Notes: generated from the sequence alone by a model not told the origin. Positions 45,694-56,937 are shown, counted from the first letter of the stretch. The stretch is 64,000 nt of DNA from Hyposmocoma kahamanoa (GCF_003589595.1 NW_020654080.1:8380527-8444526); one strand, 5' to 3'. Translations and numbers: made by a program.

Positions 45694-46957
45694 CATAGGG
45701 CGCACTATAAGTTTCCGGAATTGGCTACTTACATAAACAATATTTAAAAAGTAATTACAACATTTGAAAATGGAACTCCTTGGCTGTAGAATGCAGTTTG
45801 TTTCATCTGGCTGTCTCTTGTTTTTACATTGTGGCGTCATTTAAGAAATTAGTTGTCTACATCACCATGGATTTAATGCGTGAAAATTTTCGTAGTACGA
45901 TTTTCTACAACTTTAAGTGTAATTTGCCAGCTCAGCGGAGCTTTGCTCGGCTTCAAACTGCTTTTGGCGATGAAGCACCATGCAAGACGACTATTTATAG
46001 CTGGTTTGCAGGTCAGTGACGAATTTCGTCATGGTCGCCCGTCCACTGCTGTGAAGAACAAAAACATCGATGTTGTGTGCCGTATGATCAAAACAGACAG
46101 GCATGTGACACACCTTGAGATTCGGGCACCTTTAGGCAAAGGCATGAGTCAAATATAATCAATACTACACAAACATTTGGGTGTGAAAAAGCTGTGCTCT
46201 CGGTGGATCCCACACATTTTGACTGAGGCTCAAAAAACGGATCGCGTCACACGATGCAATACCATGCTTACCAGATTCAAAGAAGATGCGTCAAATTTGA
46301 TGAGGGACATAGTAACATGTGACGAAACATAGATTTATAGTTATGATCTCAAAACAAAGCAGCAAACGAGCGTATCGATATTTCGAGATGGGCCGAAACC
46401 AACCAAAGTGGTGCGCGTGCAAAGTGCCTCTAAGCGGATGATTGCTTCTTTTTTTAAATAAAACTGGACACGTGACTACTGTTGCTTTGGAGAATCGTTG
46501 TACCGTGAATAGTGATTGGTACACGACCATTTGTTTGCCGGAAGATATTGGCAATCTCCGTAAAAATAACCGTATCATCTTGCACCACGATAATGTCGGT
46601 TCTCACACGGCCAGATAGACAAATTAATTTATGAAGGCGAACAAAGTTGACCTTATGAGCCATCCTGCGAACTACAGTCCCGACCTGGCATCTTGTGACT
46701 TTTATTTATTTCCAAAAATTAAGAACCAGTGACGCGGTCAACGATTTTCATCACCTGAAGAGGCTGTGGAAGAGTCTGAAAAGTATGTTTCAGAGATTGT
46801 CACGGAGGAGGGGCATAAATGTTTTCAAAATTGGTTCATTCGTATGAAAAAGTGTATTAACGCTAACGGAGAATATTTTGAGAAACAATAAATTCATTTC
46901 TGACCATGTATTGTATTTTATTCTTATTCCTTCCGGAAACTTATAGTGCGCCCCACG
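45694..46957 (+). mobile_element. Decayed mariner transposon
   Basis: The ends are inverted repeats sharing GGGCGCACTATAAGTTTCCG, with outer bases CATA/CGTG differing only by transitions. TA flanks both ends (45692-45693 and 46958-46959). Length is 1264 bp, normal for mariner. The transposase inside is broken. Confidence 0.9.
45867..46891 (+). pseudogene. Mariner transposase pseudogene
   Basis: From the ATG at 45867 the frame reads an N-terminal helix-turn-helix region (SFARLQTAFGDEAPCKTTIY) to a stop at 46017. The reading then shifts, with a small deletion, to DEFRHGRPSTAVKNKNIDVV and ends at 46158. Later pieces can be followed to GEYFEKQ and TAA at 46889-46891. The first catalytic motif keeps its Asp (VTCDET), but the next codon is TAG. 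The HDN motif and the YSPDLA motif survive, with stops between and after them. It cannot make a transposase. Its family differs from that of the intact neighbour. Confidence 0.85.
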
Positions 46958-46988
46958 TAGAGTGCCTTGTGTATTATTATTAATATTA

Positions 46989-48265
46989 GGGGTTAAAGTA
47001 TGAAATTGCCGTTTTATTGCAATAGGTTCTTTGAATTTTCATAGAATCTTCATGGTTTGAGGTTTTCGAATGAAACTTTTTTCAAATGGTTTCTGTGATT
47101 TTTTTTTTAAATTTGAAACATTTGAATATCGACTTTCAATTGTTTTTGTTATTCAATTTAGACAAGAAAGATGGATACTGCGAAAATTCGAGTGATTTTT
47201 GAATACGAGTTCCGACGCGGAACTAACGCGGCAGAAACAGCCCGCAATATCAATGCTGCGTTTGGAGAGGGGTCTACTAATGAACGCACCGTGCGATTTT
47301 GGTTTAAACGCTTTCGTGATGGAAATTTCGACTTAAAGAACGAGTCACGAGGAAGACCGCCCACACAGGTGAATAACGATGAATTAAGAGAGATAGTGGA
47401 AGCCGATCCTAGTCAAACTACCCAGGAATTAGCGGCATGGTTTAACGTTACCTTACCCACAATATTGACTCACTTGCGTCAAATCAATAAAATAAAAAAA
47501 TACGAAAAATGGGTGCCTCATGATTTGACTGATCTGCAGAAAGAAACGCGTGTTGAAACTTGTGTTGCCTTGTTGAACCGGTACAGAAATGAAGGAATAT
47601 TGGATCGAATTGTAACATGTGATGAAAAGTGGATTCTTTATGATAACCGGAAAAGAAAAATGCAATGGCTGACCCCAGGTCAAATGCCACAACAGTGTCC
47701 TAAAGCAAAACTTACCAATAAAAAGGTAATGGTAACTGTTTGGTGGTCTCAGCATGGTGTTATTCACTATAGTTTTCTCCGATCTGGTCAAGCAATAAGG
47801 GCAGATGTCTATTGTGCCAAACTCCGAACTATGTTGACAAAACTAGCAGTAAAACAGCCCCGACTCATGAATCGATCTTCACCATTATTGCTCCACGACA
47901 ACGCGAGACCTCACACAGCACGAGAAACCATTTTGACCCTTCAGGAACTGCAGTTAGAAACCATTCGTCATCCTCCGTATTCACCAGACCTTGCTCCAAC
48001 GGACTACCATTTTTTTCGTGATTTGGACAATTATCTACGTGACAAGAAGTTTTCTTCCCAGGAGGCAGTACAAAATGCTTTCACACAGTTTGTGCAGTCT
48101 AGATCGTCGGAGTTCTATCGCAAAGGCATTAATAACCTTCCCATTAGATGGCAGCAATGTATAGATAATAATGGCAACTATTTTGATTAAATAAATTTGT
48201 TAAAAATTTAAAAAATAAACAATTTAGATTTTCAGTACAAATCGGCAATTTCATACTTTAACCCC
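46989..48265 (+). mobile_element. Complete mariner transposon
   Basis: Perfect 23-bp inverted ends (46989-47011 and 48243-48265, starting GGGGTTAAAGTATG) with TA on both sides (46987-46988 and 48266-48267). AT-rich flanks also allow ends 3 bp further out (46986 and 48268). Length is about 1277 bp with an intact transposase. It begins only 31 bp after the end of the decayed mariner. Confidence 0.95.
47171..48190 (+). CDS. Mariner transposase, intact D,D34D
   Basis: A full 339-residue frame, the normal length for mariner. An N-terminal paired DNA-binding region includes AAETARNINAAFGEGSTNER at about 20-39 and the GRPP linker at 61-64. WVPHDL lies at 114-119. The DDE/D catalytic triad is Asp151 (VTCDEKW), Asp243 (LLHDNARPH) and Asp278 (SPDLAPTDYH), with 34 residues between the last two. 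The enzyme would cut and rejoin transposon ends at TA sites in the nucleus. The resemblance is to the cecropia-type mariners, whose conserved phrases (for example RIVTCDEKWILYDNR and VMVTVWWS) it keeps. The ATG lies 160 bp from the left inverted repeat, and the stop is 52 bp from the right one. No frameshifts or stops are seen, so it may still be functional or was so recently. Confidence 0.95.
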   Translation: MDTAKIRVIFEYEFRRGTNAAETARNINAAFGEGSTNERTVRFWFKRFRDGNFDLKNESRGRPPTQVNNDELREIVEADPSQTTQELAAWFNVTLPTILTHLRQINKIKKYEKWVPHDLTDLQKETRVETCVALLNRYRNEGILDRIVTCDEKWILYDNRKRKMQWLTPGQMPQQCPKAKLTNKKVMVTVWWSQHGVIHYSFLRSGQAIRADVYCAKLRTMLTKLAVKQPRLMNRSSPLLLHDNARPHTARETILTLQELQLETIRHPPYSPDLAPTDYHFFRDLDNYLRDKKFSSQEAVQNAFTQFVQSRSSEFYRKGINNLPIRWQQCIDNNGNYFD

Positions 48266-48299
48266 TATTATTTCGCGATTTTTACAAGATATCTTAACA

Positions 48300-48660
48300 A
48301 ATCAGTCAGTAATCAATCCAAAGATTGATTATTATTCTTTATTTATTATATACTGTTTTAATGCATGCACAAGAACTGACGTCACAAAAATATGCATCGA
48401 AAATAAAGTTTTAACTACTAGGCAGAGTACATTTACTTAAATTTCAAGAGATACACATAGAGTGGTTACCGGAATTCTCGAAAACCACAAACATTATGCT
48501 ATAACATAAACAAAGAAGTTTTCCCGTACACAGCTCATTCGTCGTGCAAAAGTATTGTCTAGTGTATGCAGAATTCGGCTGCTGAGTCGAACATTCTTGT
48601 ATATCGCATTAGGGGCTTGATTTTATGAAATTTTACTTATAAAATTCACGTACCAAGGAC
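48300..48660. other. Unassigned DNA
   Basis: No gene or repeat recognised. Confidence 0.4.
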
Positions 48661-48665
48661 AAAAG

Positions 48666-49089
48666 CTTATTCCCATCTGATCATCTCATACCTTTCCCCT
48701 GGGGGATCCGTTTTATTTTAAATTATTTTTACTATTCCCATCGGATCCCCAAAGCAGGGGATCAAGAACAAATATTAATATTTTATTCCCACCTGATAAC
48801 CTGGTGTGATAAGTTTATTTTTGGTAGGTACTGTGGTACAGTCAACAAGAAAATGTATTTGAGGGTTGTGCTGTATTTCATTTAGTTTATTAGAAATGAA
48901 CAACATTAACTGTACTAACTTATATAACTGTATTAACTTTGATTTAAAAACTTCTTTTTCTCTTGACTGTTCTTGCCTTACAATTACAGTGAGGGGATCC
49001 GTTGGGAGTTGCAAAATATAGAGGAGACCAGTTGCAATTTAAAATTGACTCAGAAATTGAATCAGTTTAGGGGATCAAGTGGGAATAAG
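48666..49089. mobile_element. Candidate TIR element
   Basis: The left end CTTATTCCCATCTGATC and the reverse of the right end CTTATTCCCACTTGATC match at 15 of 17 positions. Further TATTCCCA and GGGGATC motifs occur inside in both orientations (48700-48800 and 48990-49080). No target duplication is obvious. Confidence 0.5.
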
Positions 49090-49598
49090 TCGTTTGCGTC
49101 ACCTACAATAAACGACATTTCAGCTCTTGTGGTTTTATTTTGTGTGTCATGTTTTTTCGGTGAGTAAATCAATGTGTACTATCTACAAAATATCGCTGTC
49201 TGTTAAGAATAGCATCCCAAGCCAAAATAATTCACTTTTGACTTACACATTCTAGCATACACAGCTCTATTCGGAATGTGTTACTTTTTTGTGAATAAGG
49301 TAGAGTTTTCCTTTGGTTATAACAATCACGTCACAACATTCCACAGTATTTCAAAATACTTTCAGACGTGATATTTCGAGTGAAGCTTGACAAGTGATGT
49401 TTTAATATTTCAAACGCAGGTTGAAAATTTTCGTGTGAGAAAACTTACTATGAAGTTTTTCGATTTTTATACTTAGAAATTACAACAAATATTATTACTT
49501 TGATTTAAACTTTCACGATTTTCACACATTTTTAACATAATGAACAGACGAGAACTACGGCGGAAAGCTAAAGGGAAACGTCCTGACGTTTCCGTAAA

Positions 49599-49820
49599 CT
49601 GCCTCTGTGTCCGAACGGCTACCATGCCGGACTGCCACGCAGAGGTCCCAGGTTCGATTCCCGTGTCGGGAGAAATATTTGTATGGCCTACATTTATTTC
49701 TCTCGTGAGTTTGGGTGTAATTTGTAGTTGTCTATGTGTGTGTCCATGGCACCCGCAACACAGGGTTTCCCTAATGCGGGGCTATGTTGAGTGTGTGCGT
49801 TATTATTATGTGCGTTATTA
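49599..49820 (+). repeat. SINE A with possible TGACGTTT target duplication
   Basis: CTGCCTCTGTGTCCGAACGG, box B CAGGTTCGATTCCCGTG, the usual body and an ATT-rich tail. TGACGTTT is found at 49584-49591 and again at 49821-49828, consistent with a short target duplication. A long open frame (49540-50109) runs through this SINE into the Penelope relic and should not be taken as a gene. Confidence 0.85.
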
Positions 49821-49829
49821 TGACGTTTT

Positions 49830-50340
49830 AAGGCAACCAGCGTTCATGCCTTACGTGAAAGAATTAACGGACAAAATCGGTACTGTACTAAAAAAGTACT
49901 CTATAAAAACTGTGTTTATTCCGTTATCTAAGGTCACAGGGCAAGTCAGATTACCTAAGAATGTAATCGCCTTTCAATCTCCGGGCGTTCACAAGATTGA
50001 TTGCAGTTGTGGGAGTTCCTATACTGGGCAGACAAAACGCACCATAGCGGAAAAGTTAAAGAACACATCGCGGCTGTTAAGAACCGTCAGCTCAATAAGT
50101 CTGCAATAGCCGAGCATTTGCTGGAATAAGGACCAAACCACTGGATTGAGCTTCATAATCCCAAGATCCTTTCATCACTGTAGTAGAATCGTACGTGAAG
50201 TTATTGAAATTAAAAAAAACACCGTAATTTCAACCGAGAAGACGGTTTTCAGCTTTCATCGTCATGGGATCCAGTTATCAGCAAATGTAAACGACATCAA
50301 GTATCACCCGACAAGCCGCCGTATGTCGTGAGTGTTGTGT
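49830..50340 (+). pseudogene. Penelope-like element C-terminus (GIY-YIG domain), dead
   Basis: The frame reads PYVKELTDKIGTVLKKYSIK, then SPGVHKIDCSCGSSYTGQTK, the GIY-YIG-type endonuclease motif with the CxC signature seen in Penelope-like elements. A one-base loss near 50059 shifts the frame to EHIAAVKNRQLNKSAIAEHL, then a TAA near 50127 interrupts it before NHWIELHNPKIL. Downstream, more breaks precede a recognisable FNREDGFQLSSSWDPV-like stretch. The upstream reverse transcriptase is not present. It is a truncated relic on the 3' side of SINE A. Confidence 0.85.
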
Positions 50341-50344
50341 GTCG

Positions 50345-51970
50345 CTCTAGTGAGAATCCTAGTGCATAAATAGATAATGAAGATCAAGTGCGGGTAGTTA
50401 GCAAAACTCGCACGGCTAGAAAATGCTGACACTCGCCTCTTCAGTCCCTTCGATTCCAAGATTTTAATCATAATTAGGACGTCGTTCGACGAAAATTTTG
50501 TTTTGTGTTCCGATATTTGTATTCATAAGAAAACCATTGGAGTTCATTCACATAAAATCTCAATAAGTAAAATATCTATAGAAATTGTGGAATTTTGCTG
50601 ATGCATAGATAGTCGAGTTGTCCTGCATTTTTAATTTCAAAACGCATTACTAGTTAAGCTTCACTCGAAATGTTTAATCTGAAAGGATTTTCAAACACTG
50701 TACACTGGCCCGGTGCACGCTTCGTTAATTTTGCATACTAGATACGCTCCAGTCTCTTTTAAACCATTTTCCTGATGAATAAGGTGTTTTTGCGACAGGT
50801 CGCCAATTCGAGAAAGTCATCGATGTGTGCATGAATATTCATCATACACAATACACTACCAGTGTCATATAAATATATGTATCTATGTATCGCAAAGGGC
50901 GAGTCATATTTTATCATAATAGAATCGCCTAATAATAGAATGATAAAGGATTTTCTTACTAAGGGATTTTTTGTGTGATTAGTATGATGTAACGATAGAT
51001 CTTTTTTCTTATTTCATTTTGCTAGGTCTAATTTCGCTTTACGTTGTTTATCAGACAAATGTGTATCGCATAAAACATATTATTTATTACATTGTGTGCC
51101 CTTTGTTAGCCGATATGTGGTTTGAAAATGGTTCCAAGTTATATTTTTGTTTTATTTTAAGGGAAAGGTAGGCATGTAATTGGTCTCTTTACACATTTGT
51201 TGTAATCTTAAAAGGCGGAAAAAATATTTACCGCTACAATACAGAATTTTATCTTACTCTAATACGTAATTGAATCCGATAGTGCTGTAAACGATGTTAG
51301 GGGTTAATTCACGAGTCGGAGAAACATGATGTGGTCCGTGGTTTGAACTCGCGTACTTACATGTACACTAAGCCTAAAATGTTATTTACATTTACCATTT
51401 TATCCTAATAACCTAAATTTATTTTGTTGCAGGTAAATATCAGCGTACTATTGCCGAATTATATAAATATGGTGGTTTGTACGATTTCTGTGTATTCCAT
51501 ATGATATGAGCATAATAAACATACATCTGAATAGACAGGGTATATTTATATAGACTTTAGATAATACCAATGTTTGTATGTATATTCTTCCCATTGAAAT
51601 TAGAACAAAATTCTATAAATTAATTCAGGAATTTCAGTGGAAGATATTATGCACTTAATGCATATTATTCCTTGAAGTTTTAGTAAATATACTCTGCTAT
51701 TATAATCATTGTAACACATAGCGCCATCTTAGAGTGAATAACTCGTATGCGATTTGAGTGTATATTTTTAAAGAATAGTAAAGTAAAGTTTCAAACCATA
51801 GTGAAAGAAAAACGTTATACTTAAGGTTATTTATACCACTTTTGCGTATTTGGCGCCACTGCAGCAATGATTCTATAATCATCTAACTTGAAGGCGCCTT
51901 AAGGGCCTTAGTCAGTCACAAATGTGGGATGACGCTTCACCCATGTTTAAATGGTTATGAACCGTTTTGA
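50345..51970. other. Unassigned DNA
   Basis: AT-rich sequence without supported gene or repeat. Confidence 0.4.
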
Positions 51971-51975
51971 CATAA

Positions 51976-52259
51976 GGGTGGTTTCACAGCTGTGCGTACG
52001 GCCCATACGGTCTGCTCGCCTGCGGGTTATCTGCATGCGTAAAATCCGCCGTGCTCTGAATCGAGTATTTAATTTAGTGCGGATATTCATGGAAGAGAGT
52101 CGCCTACAATGAACCCGTGCTGGCTTGTACGGAGTTCACTCGGAACGTGTTCCGTACGGAACAATCGGCATCAATCTAAAACGATGTTCTAATGCTACTC
52201 CGCTCCGGTGCTCCGTGCGGACGGTCCGCAGACAAATTCGCACTGTTCTGAAACCAGCA
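51976..52259. mobile_element. MITE with TAA target duplication
   Basis: TAA flanks both ends (51973-51975 and 52260-52262). The ends GGGTGGTTTCACAGCTGTGCG-type and TGCTGGTTTCAGAACAGTGCG-type are inverted, with 16 of 21 bases matching. It is GC-richer than its surroundings. A 3-bp TAA duplication fits PIF/Harbinger-type MITEs. Confidence 0.75.
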
Positions 52260-52269
52260 TAAGGTTTCG

Positions 52270-53025
52270 TCGCGATATATTCCTACAAAGGTACGTAATT
52301 GAAACATTTAAATCATAGGTACATACCGCCACTGGGATACAAAACGTCGACCTTTTTAATTGAGAAGCAGCCACACTTCCATCAGGCTACCACAGTTCTC
52401 AAAAACAATGCTCTTTGTGATATAACTTATTCGTATATAACCCAAGCCTTTTAACACATCTTGTGCTAGGGTTGTTTCATTTTGTTTTTCTAATTTTTGT
52501 GTAATTTTTTTGTTTCGGTCATTAAAGGCAACAAAGTTTACTATGGGAAAAAGTGGACAACTGCTGTTGTATTCATTTGGATCAATCTGAATTATGGAAC
52601 AGCTGATTCTTGGTCACAATTTCTGCGAAATAATTGTAAATAATAGTATTTATTATACTAATTCTTTTAAAAGATGGCAGCTATTAAATATGCACCTTAT
52701 ATAAACAGTTCATTTAGGTGCTTTTTTATTTAATTATCAAAGTGGAAAATAAATGATTTCCTAATAGTACTTAATTTTCACTTACAAAGTTTTTTCATTA
52801 TTACCTACTAATGAAAGCGTAACAAGATTTTCCTGTATCCTGTTAAAAACTTTGAAAATTCCCACGATTAATGAATTAACAAAATAAATATGTTTTAAAA
52901 GAAAACTAAAAAAAAATATGAGTGTTTGTTTGCTTTCCCTCTTCTTAACCAATTTGGACATGTTTTTAATTATTTTAATACTAAAAAATAACGAACGAAA
53001 TTTAATTATACTGTATCTATTATTA
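52270..53025. other. Unassigned AT-rich DNA
   Basis: No supported gene or repeat. Confidence 0.4.
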
Positions 53026-53029
53026 TAAT

Positions 53030-53250
53030 TGCCTCTGTGGCTGAACGGTCACCACGCTGGTCTGCCACACAGACGTCTCGGGTTCAATTCCTGGGCCGGG
53101 AGAAATATTTGTATGGCTTACATATATTTTAATACATGTAATATTTCTCTTGTAACTTTGAGTGTAATTAGTGGTTGTCTTTTTGTGTCCATGGCACCCG
53201 CGATACAGGGTTTTTCCTAGAGCGGGGCTACAAGTATGTGTATTATTGTG
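53030..53250 (+). repeat. SINE A with small internal insertion
   Basis: GCCTCTGTGGCTGAACGGTC and box B GGGTTCAATTCCTGGG, then a body interrupted by ATTTTAATACATGTAAT, then CATGGCACCCGCGATACAGG and an ATT-rich tail. Confidence 0.85.
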
Positions 53251-53774
53251 TTATTACATTACCTATCATTTTATCTGAGCATTCACCAACCCAAATTTAA
53301 GACAATTTACTAAATTGTTATTAACACTAGTTGTTACTAACAATAAATGTTTTTTTTTTAATTTAATCATGTAGCAACCCTAATTCTCCTAGCCTTTTGT
53401 AAAACCATCTTTTGTCAAAGAAAAACGAGCTGTTTTACGAAGCGTATTGTGTCGATTTTGCCTCAATATTGGTGTTCAAAATGTGTGAACAGCCCCATAT
53501 ATGTGAGTGGTTTTCGATCGTAATTGCGAGTAAAACGCCAATTACATTGTCTTTCTGTTACGTTATTCATTTTACGACTGTTGGTGTGTTGGCTGTTTGA
53601 ACGCTTTTATTGAATTGATTATACTCAATTTGAATGTAATAACATCAATTATTGATGTTTAAGCTAGGAGCGTTGGAACAAAAACCTATAAGATACTTTG
53701 ACACATTGTAATTGTTTTGACGGCTTTTTAAAGATATGTGTGGTTTGGCATTGACACAATGAAATTGTAATTCC

Positions 53775-53836
53775 ATGAATTACAAACTTAAAACTTTCCC
53801 GCCTGATGAATTACAAACTTAAAACTTTCCCGCCTA
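53775..53836 (+). repeat. Perfect 31-bp tandem duplication
   Basis: Two adjacent units begin ATGAATTACAAACTTAAAAC and end CCCGCCTG/CCCGCCTA, differing only in the last base. Confidence 0.95.
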
Positions 53837-53839
53837 TTC

Positions 53840-54805
53840 TTAAAATGCGCGTAAAAGTATTATGTTTAACATGACCACAGATAATATAACATTTTAAAAG
53901 AAAAAATTGTTTAAATTTGTTGGCAAAAACCGCACGGACTTTTGGTCTTAATGTTCTTGTGGAAGCATCAACACAGTAATATTACGACAAGAATTCAATA
54001 CCAACCTTAAAATAATACCTTTAAAGGTACCTTTACTAACGAATTAACGAATTTTAAACCTTAATACATTGACCTATCAACAAAAAGTATTACCGACAAT
54101 ATTAATTAAGCGTAAATTACATTGTTTGCACTACTTTCCGGTTATTATGTATATGAACTGGCTTCGTGACGAATTTAATATAAAGTTTATGGGTTCTTTT
54201 ATTATGAGCATCCGTTGACTTCAGTCACGAAAGTTCCGGATATGATTTTAGTGGTATTAGTCGGAAATATGGCTTATTATGTGATAAATGAAATTATATG
54301 AGAAAATTGTAGAAAATGATCTCTCTGTGTGGATGTGGACTTCATAATGGGAGTGCCCGAGTACGATCTCGGTAGAACCATTTTATATAATAAACAAATA
54401 ATATAATAATTAACTCGCTATACGTTCCACTAGAAACAAGTCTGGGGTTCCCGTTCGCCGTCCGATATCAAATATAAGGCTGTCAAATAAGTCGACAAAT
54501 ACCTATTTGTCAAAAAGTGGATTTTTTCAGAATCGATGAAAAACGGATACTAACTTGAAAGATCACTAAAATTTATGTATAATGTTAAACTTTATTGCAC
54601 ACATTTATACAATTTCCTATTGACCAAATATATTTAAAAATAAAAAGGAAGAAATAATTTATGTTTTTGAGTAAGGACTGTATGTTTTGCCCAGAACTAG
54701 TTCACATAAAGTTTTTATCATTTTGAGTTAAGTACACATATTTATAAAACTGGGCAAATAGATGTAATTTCATGAACTTTTGAGGGCTTTTTTTTTGTTA
54801 AAAAA
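53840..54805. other. Unassigned DNA
   Basis: No supported gene or repeat. Confidence 0.4.
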
Positions 54806-54812
54806 AAAGTAA

Positions 54813-55244
54813 GGGTGCGTTCCCATTATTTCGTAACGTTTCATTTATCGTTGGACGACTGCCGCGTTTAGTCTGTTCCCATATCACGACTATCTGTCGT
54901 GATTGTGTCGCGGACGTTTATTTAATCTTTGAACGACTGTCGTGTTTAGCTGTTGCCACTAGATCGTGAAGACAATTTATCAGTTCACGACAGCTGCTTT
55001 GTCGTTTGCACAACAGAATCGTTTGAAGCTGCGATTATTTGTCGTCACATTTTTATCGTGACGTTTTATTTATCGTCAGACGAGGGTCGTTCTAGCTCTT
55101 CCCATTGTCGTCGTAACGTCAAAAAAGTCGTGGACGACAGTCAATCGTGTTATTCTATGTGTGAAAAATTTCACTTAAATATACAAGTCACGACATTTTA
55201 AACTGCACGACTATCCGTCGTCACGACATAATGGGAACGAGCCC
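54813..55244. mobile_element. MITE with TAA target duplication and many CGAC/GTCG subrepeats
   Basis: TAA lies on both sides (54810-54812 and 55245-55247). The ends GGGTGCGTTCCCATTATTTC and, reversed, GGGCTCGTTCCCATTATGTC are inverted. The 432-bp interior holds many short CGAC- and GTCG-containing motifs (for example ACGACTATCTGTCGTGA) in both orientations. A frame of 82 codons inside has no protein signature. Confidence 0.85.
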
Positions 55245-55259
55245 TAATTGTGACTTACG

Positions 55260-56275
55260 ATAGATTCCGTAGAAAAAATCTATATCGTCGCCTAGAGTGA
55301 ACCTCGCATACGCGTTTTCGCATAGTTCGTTTTTACTGAAATTTAATTGAAGAAGGACTTAATAAACTTCTTGCTCAAATATAATATTATAATTAAAGTA
55401 ATATAGTATCTAAAAGAGTTATAATTTAACTAATTAAAATGCTAACTTTAAACATTATTGCGTTTACTACATTTTACACTATACTTTTATCTTCGTCCTG
55501 AAAAATTACATAGAAATCACTCACTCTAAGATAACGGTGTGTATTTATATCTATGAGTTCTTTACTAAAAAAAAGATTATAGTTTTTAGTAGCTAGCACA
55601 AAACGTTGTCAAGCGGTGTATTAATTAAGCGTATTGAATGCTATTGCTAAAGTACTCATGTAACTTTAATTTCGTTACGGCATTCTTTAGTTTCCTAGTT
55701 ACAAAGGTTGATTTATTGCCGCTATGAATGTCAGGTCTAATGAAAAACCACCAAAATTCTGCAGATGACTTAGAACACCTGTCAATGATGAATGATTAAT
55801 GATTGCAAATTCTTCGAAGGCTATTTATTTCAATCTATATTATCGACTTTGAATTATTATACATTCGAACATCTGGTGTTATCAAATTAGGAAATTCGAA
55901 AGGTTCTTGTAATTATACTTAGTGTGCAAAGATTAAGGATTAACGTACATTTTCACGGGTTAGAATGGAAGGGACATTTTCGATACCTCCAATGAACACT
56001 AAGCCAACAAAATTTATGGACTTGTTCTGTTTTTATTTTGTTTTTGTGTTTTTTTATGTTTTTCTTTATTTTTTCACAAAATACGAGGAGCATAATATTA
56101 GTAAAAAAATAGCTGTTTACATAAATAACAGAAACTGACCAAAAAGTAAAATTGGCGTAATTGACGGTATCGCTTTGGTTATCATTATTATCATCCCATT
56201 TATACGTCTCACTGTTGAACACGGGTTTCAAGCGAGGTATTAGGCTATGTCCTATGGTCATTGCAAATATCTATA
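55260..56275. other. Unassigned AT-rich DNA
   Basis: No supported gene or repeat. A 102-codon minus-strand frame (55953-56261) is low-complexity and Lys/Asn-rich. Confidence 0.4.
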
Positions 56276-56281
56276 ATAGAC

Positions 56282-56420
56282 ACACACGACCTGTAGCTTA
56301 GTTGGTAAAGCAATGGGGATGCACGAAATCCCGTGGTCGCACGTTCGAGTTATGTCGGGTCGAAGGAATTTTTCTTTGTGTTCAGTCTTTGTATTTAATT
56401 ATCATATTAATAATATTATA
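56282..56420 (+). repeat. SINE B with tRNA-like head
   Basis: GACCTGTAGCTTAGTTGGTA (box A) and GCACGTTCGAGTTATG (box B) are followed by TCGAAGGAATTTTTCTTTG and GTTCAGTCTTTGTATTTAAT. Partial tRNA-like stems can be drawn (GACCTG/CGGGTC; GGGAT/ATCCC), but the anticodon loop lacks a U33 and the T arm is imperfect. Confidence 0.65.
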
Positions 56421-56446
56421 CGGAAAAATATTATTTATTATTAATC

Positions 56447-56510
56447 AACCACCTATACTAATATTATGAACGCGAAAGAAACTCTGTCTGTTTTGTTTCA
56501 CGCCCATAAT
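56447..56510 (+). repeat. Left-end fragment of the Helitron-like repeat
   Basis: CTATACTAATATTATGAACG and CGAAAGAAACTCTGTCTG match the start of the repeat at 38612-38871. Confidence 0.45.
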
Positions 56511-56937
56511 ATTGATGATTTAAATCATTAACGGCCAATTATTCGTCCAACTGCTGGGCACAGGTTCATTTTCATTATTATTTTTTGAAAATTGACAAGA
56601 CACTAAATTTAGCAGTATGTGTGTAAAAATACAAATTGAGAGACATACTGTATTTGAATTTAATATAAATAATCAAATTTGCCTGTCGTTATTGAAATAT
56701 GTATGACTAAAAATTGATTTCGTTACTTATAGACCAACAGTCACAATAATAGTAAAGAATACGCAATCATTAGAACGTCGTAACATTCAGAATTCAGACA
56801 TTTTTGGCTAAAATTTTACCTACTTTCACAATCTATCGATAAAATTGTCGACAACAACTACATGGCTTTAAAATTTTACGAAAACTGGCAACCCTGCAAA
56901 TATCATTTTATTCCATCTTCAAAAAAGACAGATTATA

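Noticed and set aside
47453..47791. 112-codon minus-strand frame
   Set aside because: It is the antisense shadow of the intact mariner transposase.
49540..50109. 189-codon open frame
   Set aside because: It is a read-through of SINE A into the Penelope-like relic. The two parts are separate mobile elements, so I annotate them individually.
53800..53836. CTGATGA motif as possible hammerhead ribozyme
   Set aside because: No GAAAC partner or supporting helices. It belongs to a simple 31-bp tandem duplication. The same applies to CTGATGA near 50772 and 31550.
56282..56360. Possible functional tRNA
   Set aside because: Partial stems pair, but the anticodon loop lacks U33, the T arm is weak, and the SINE B body follows directly.
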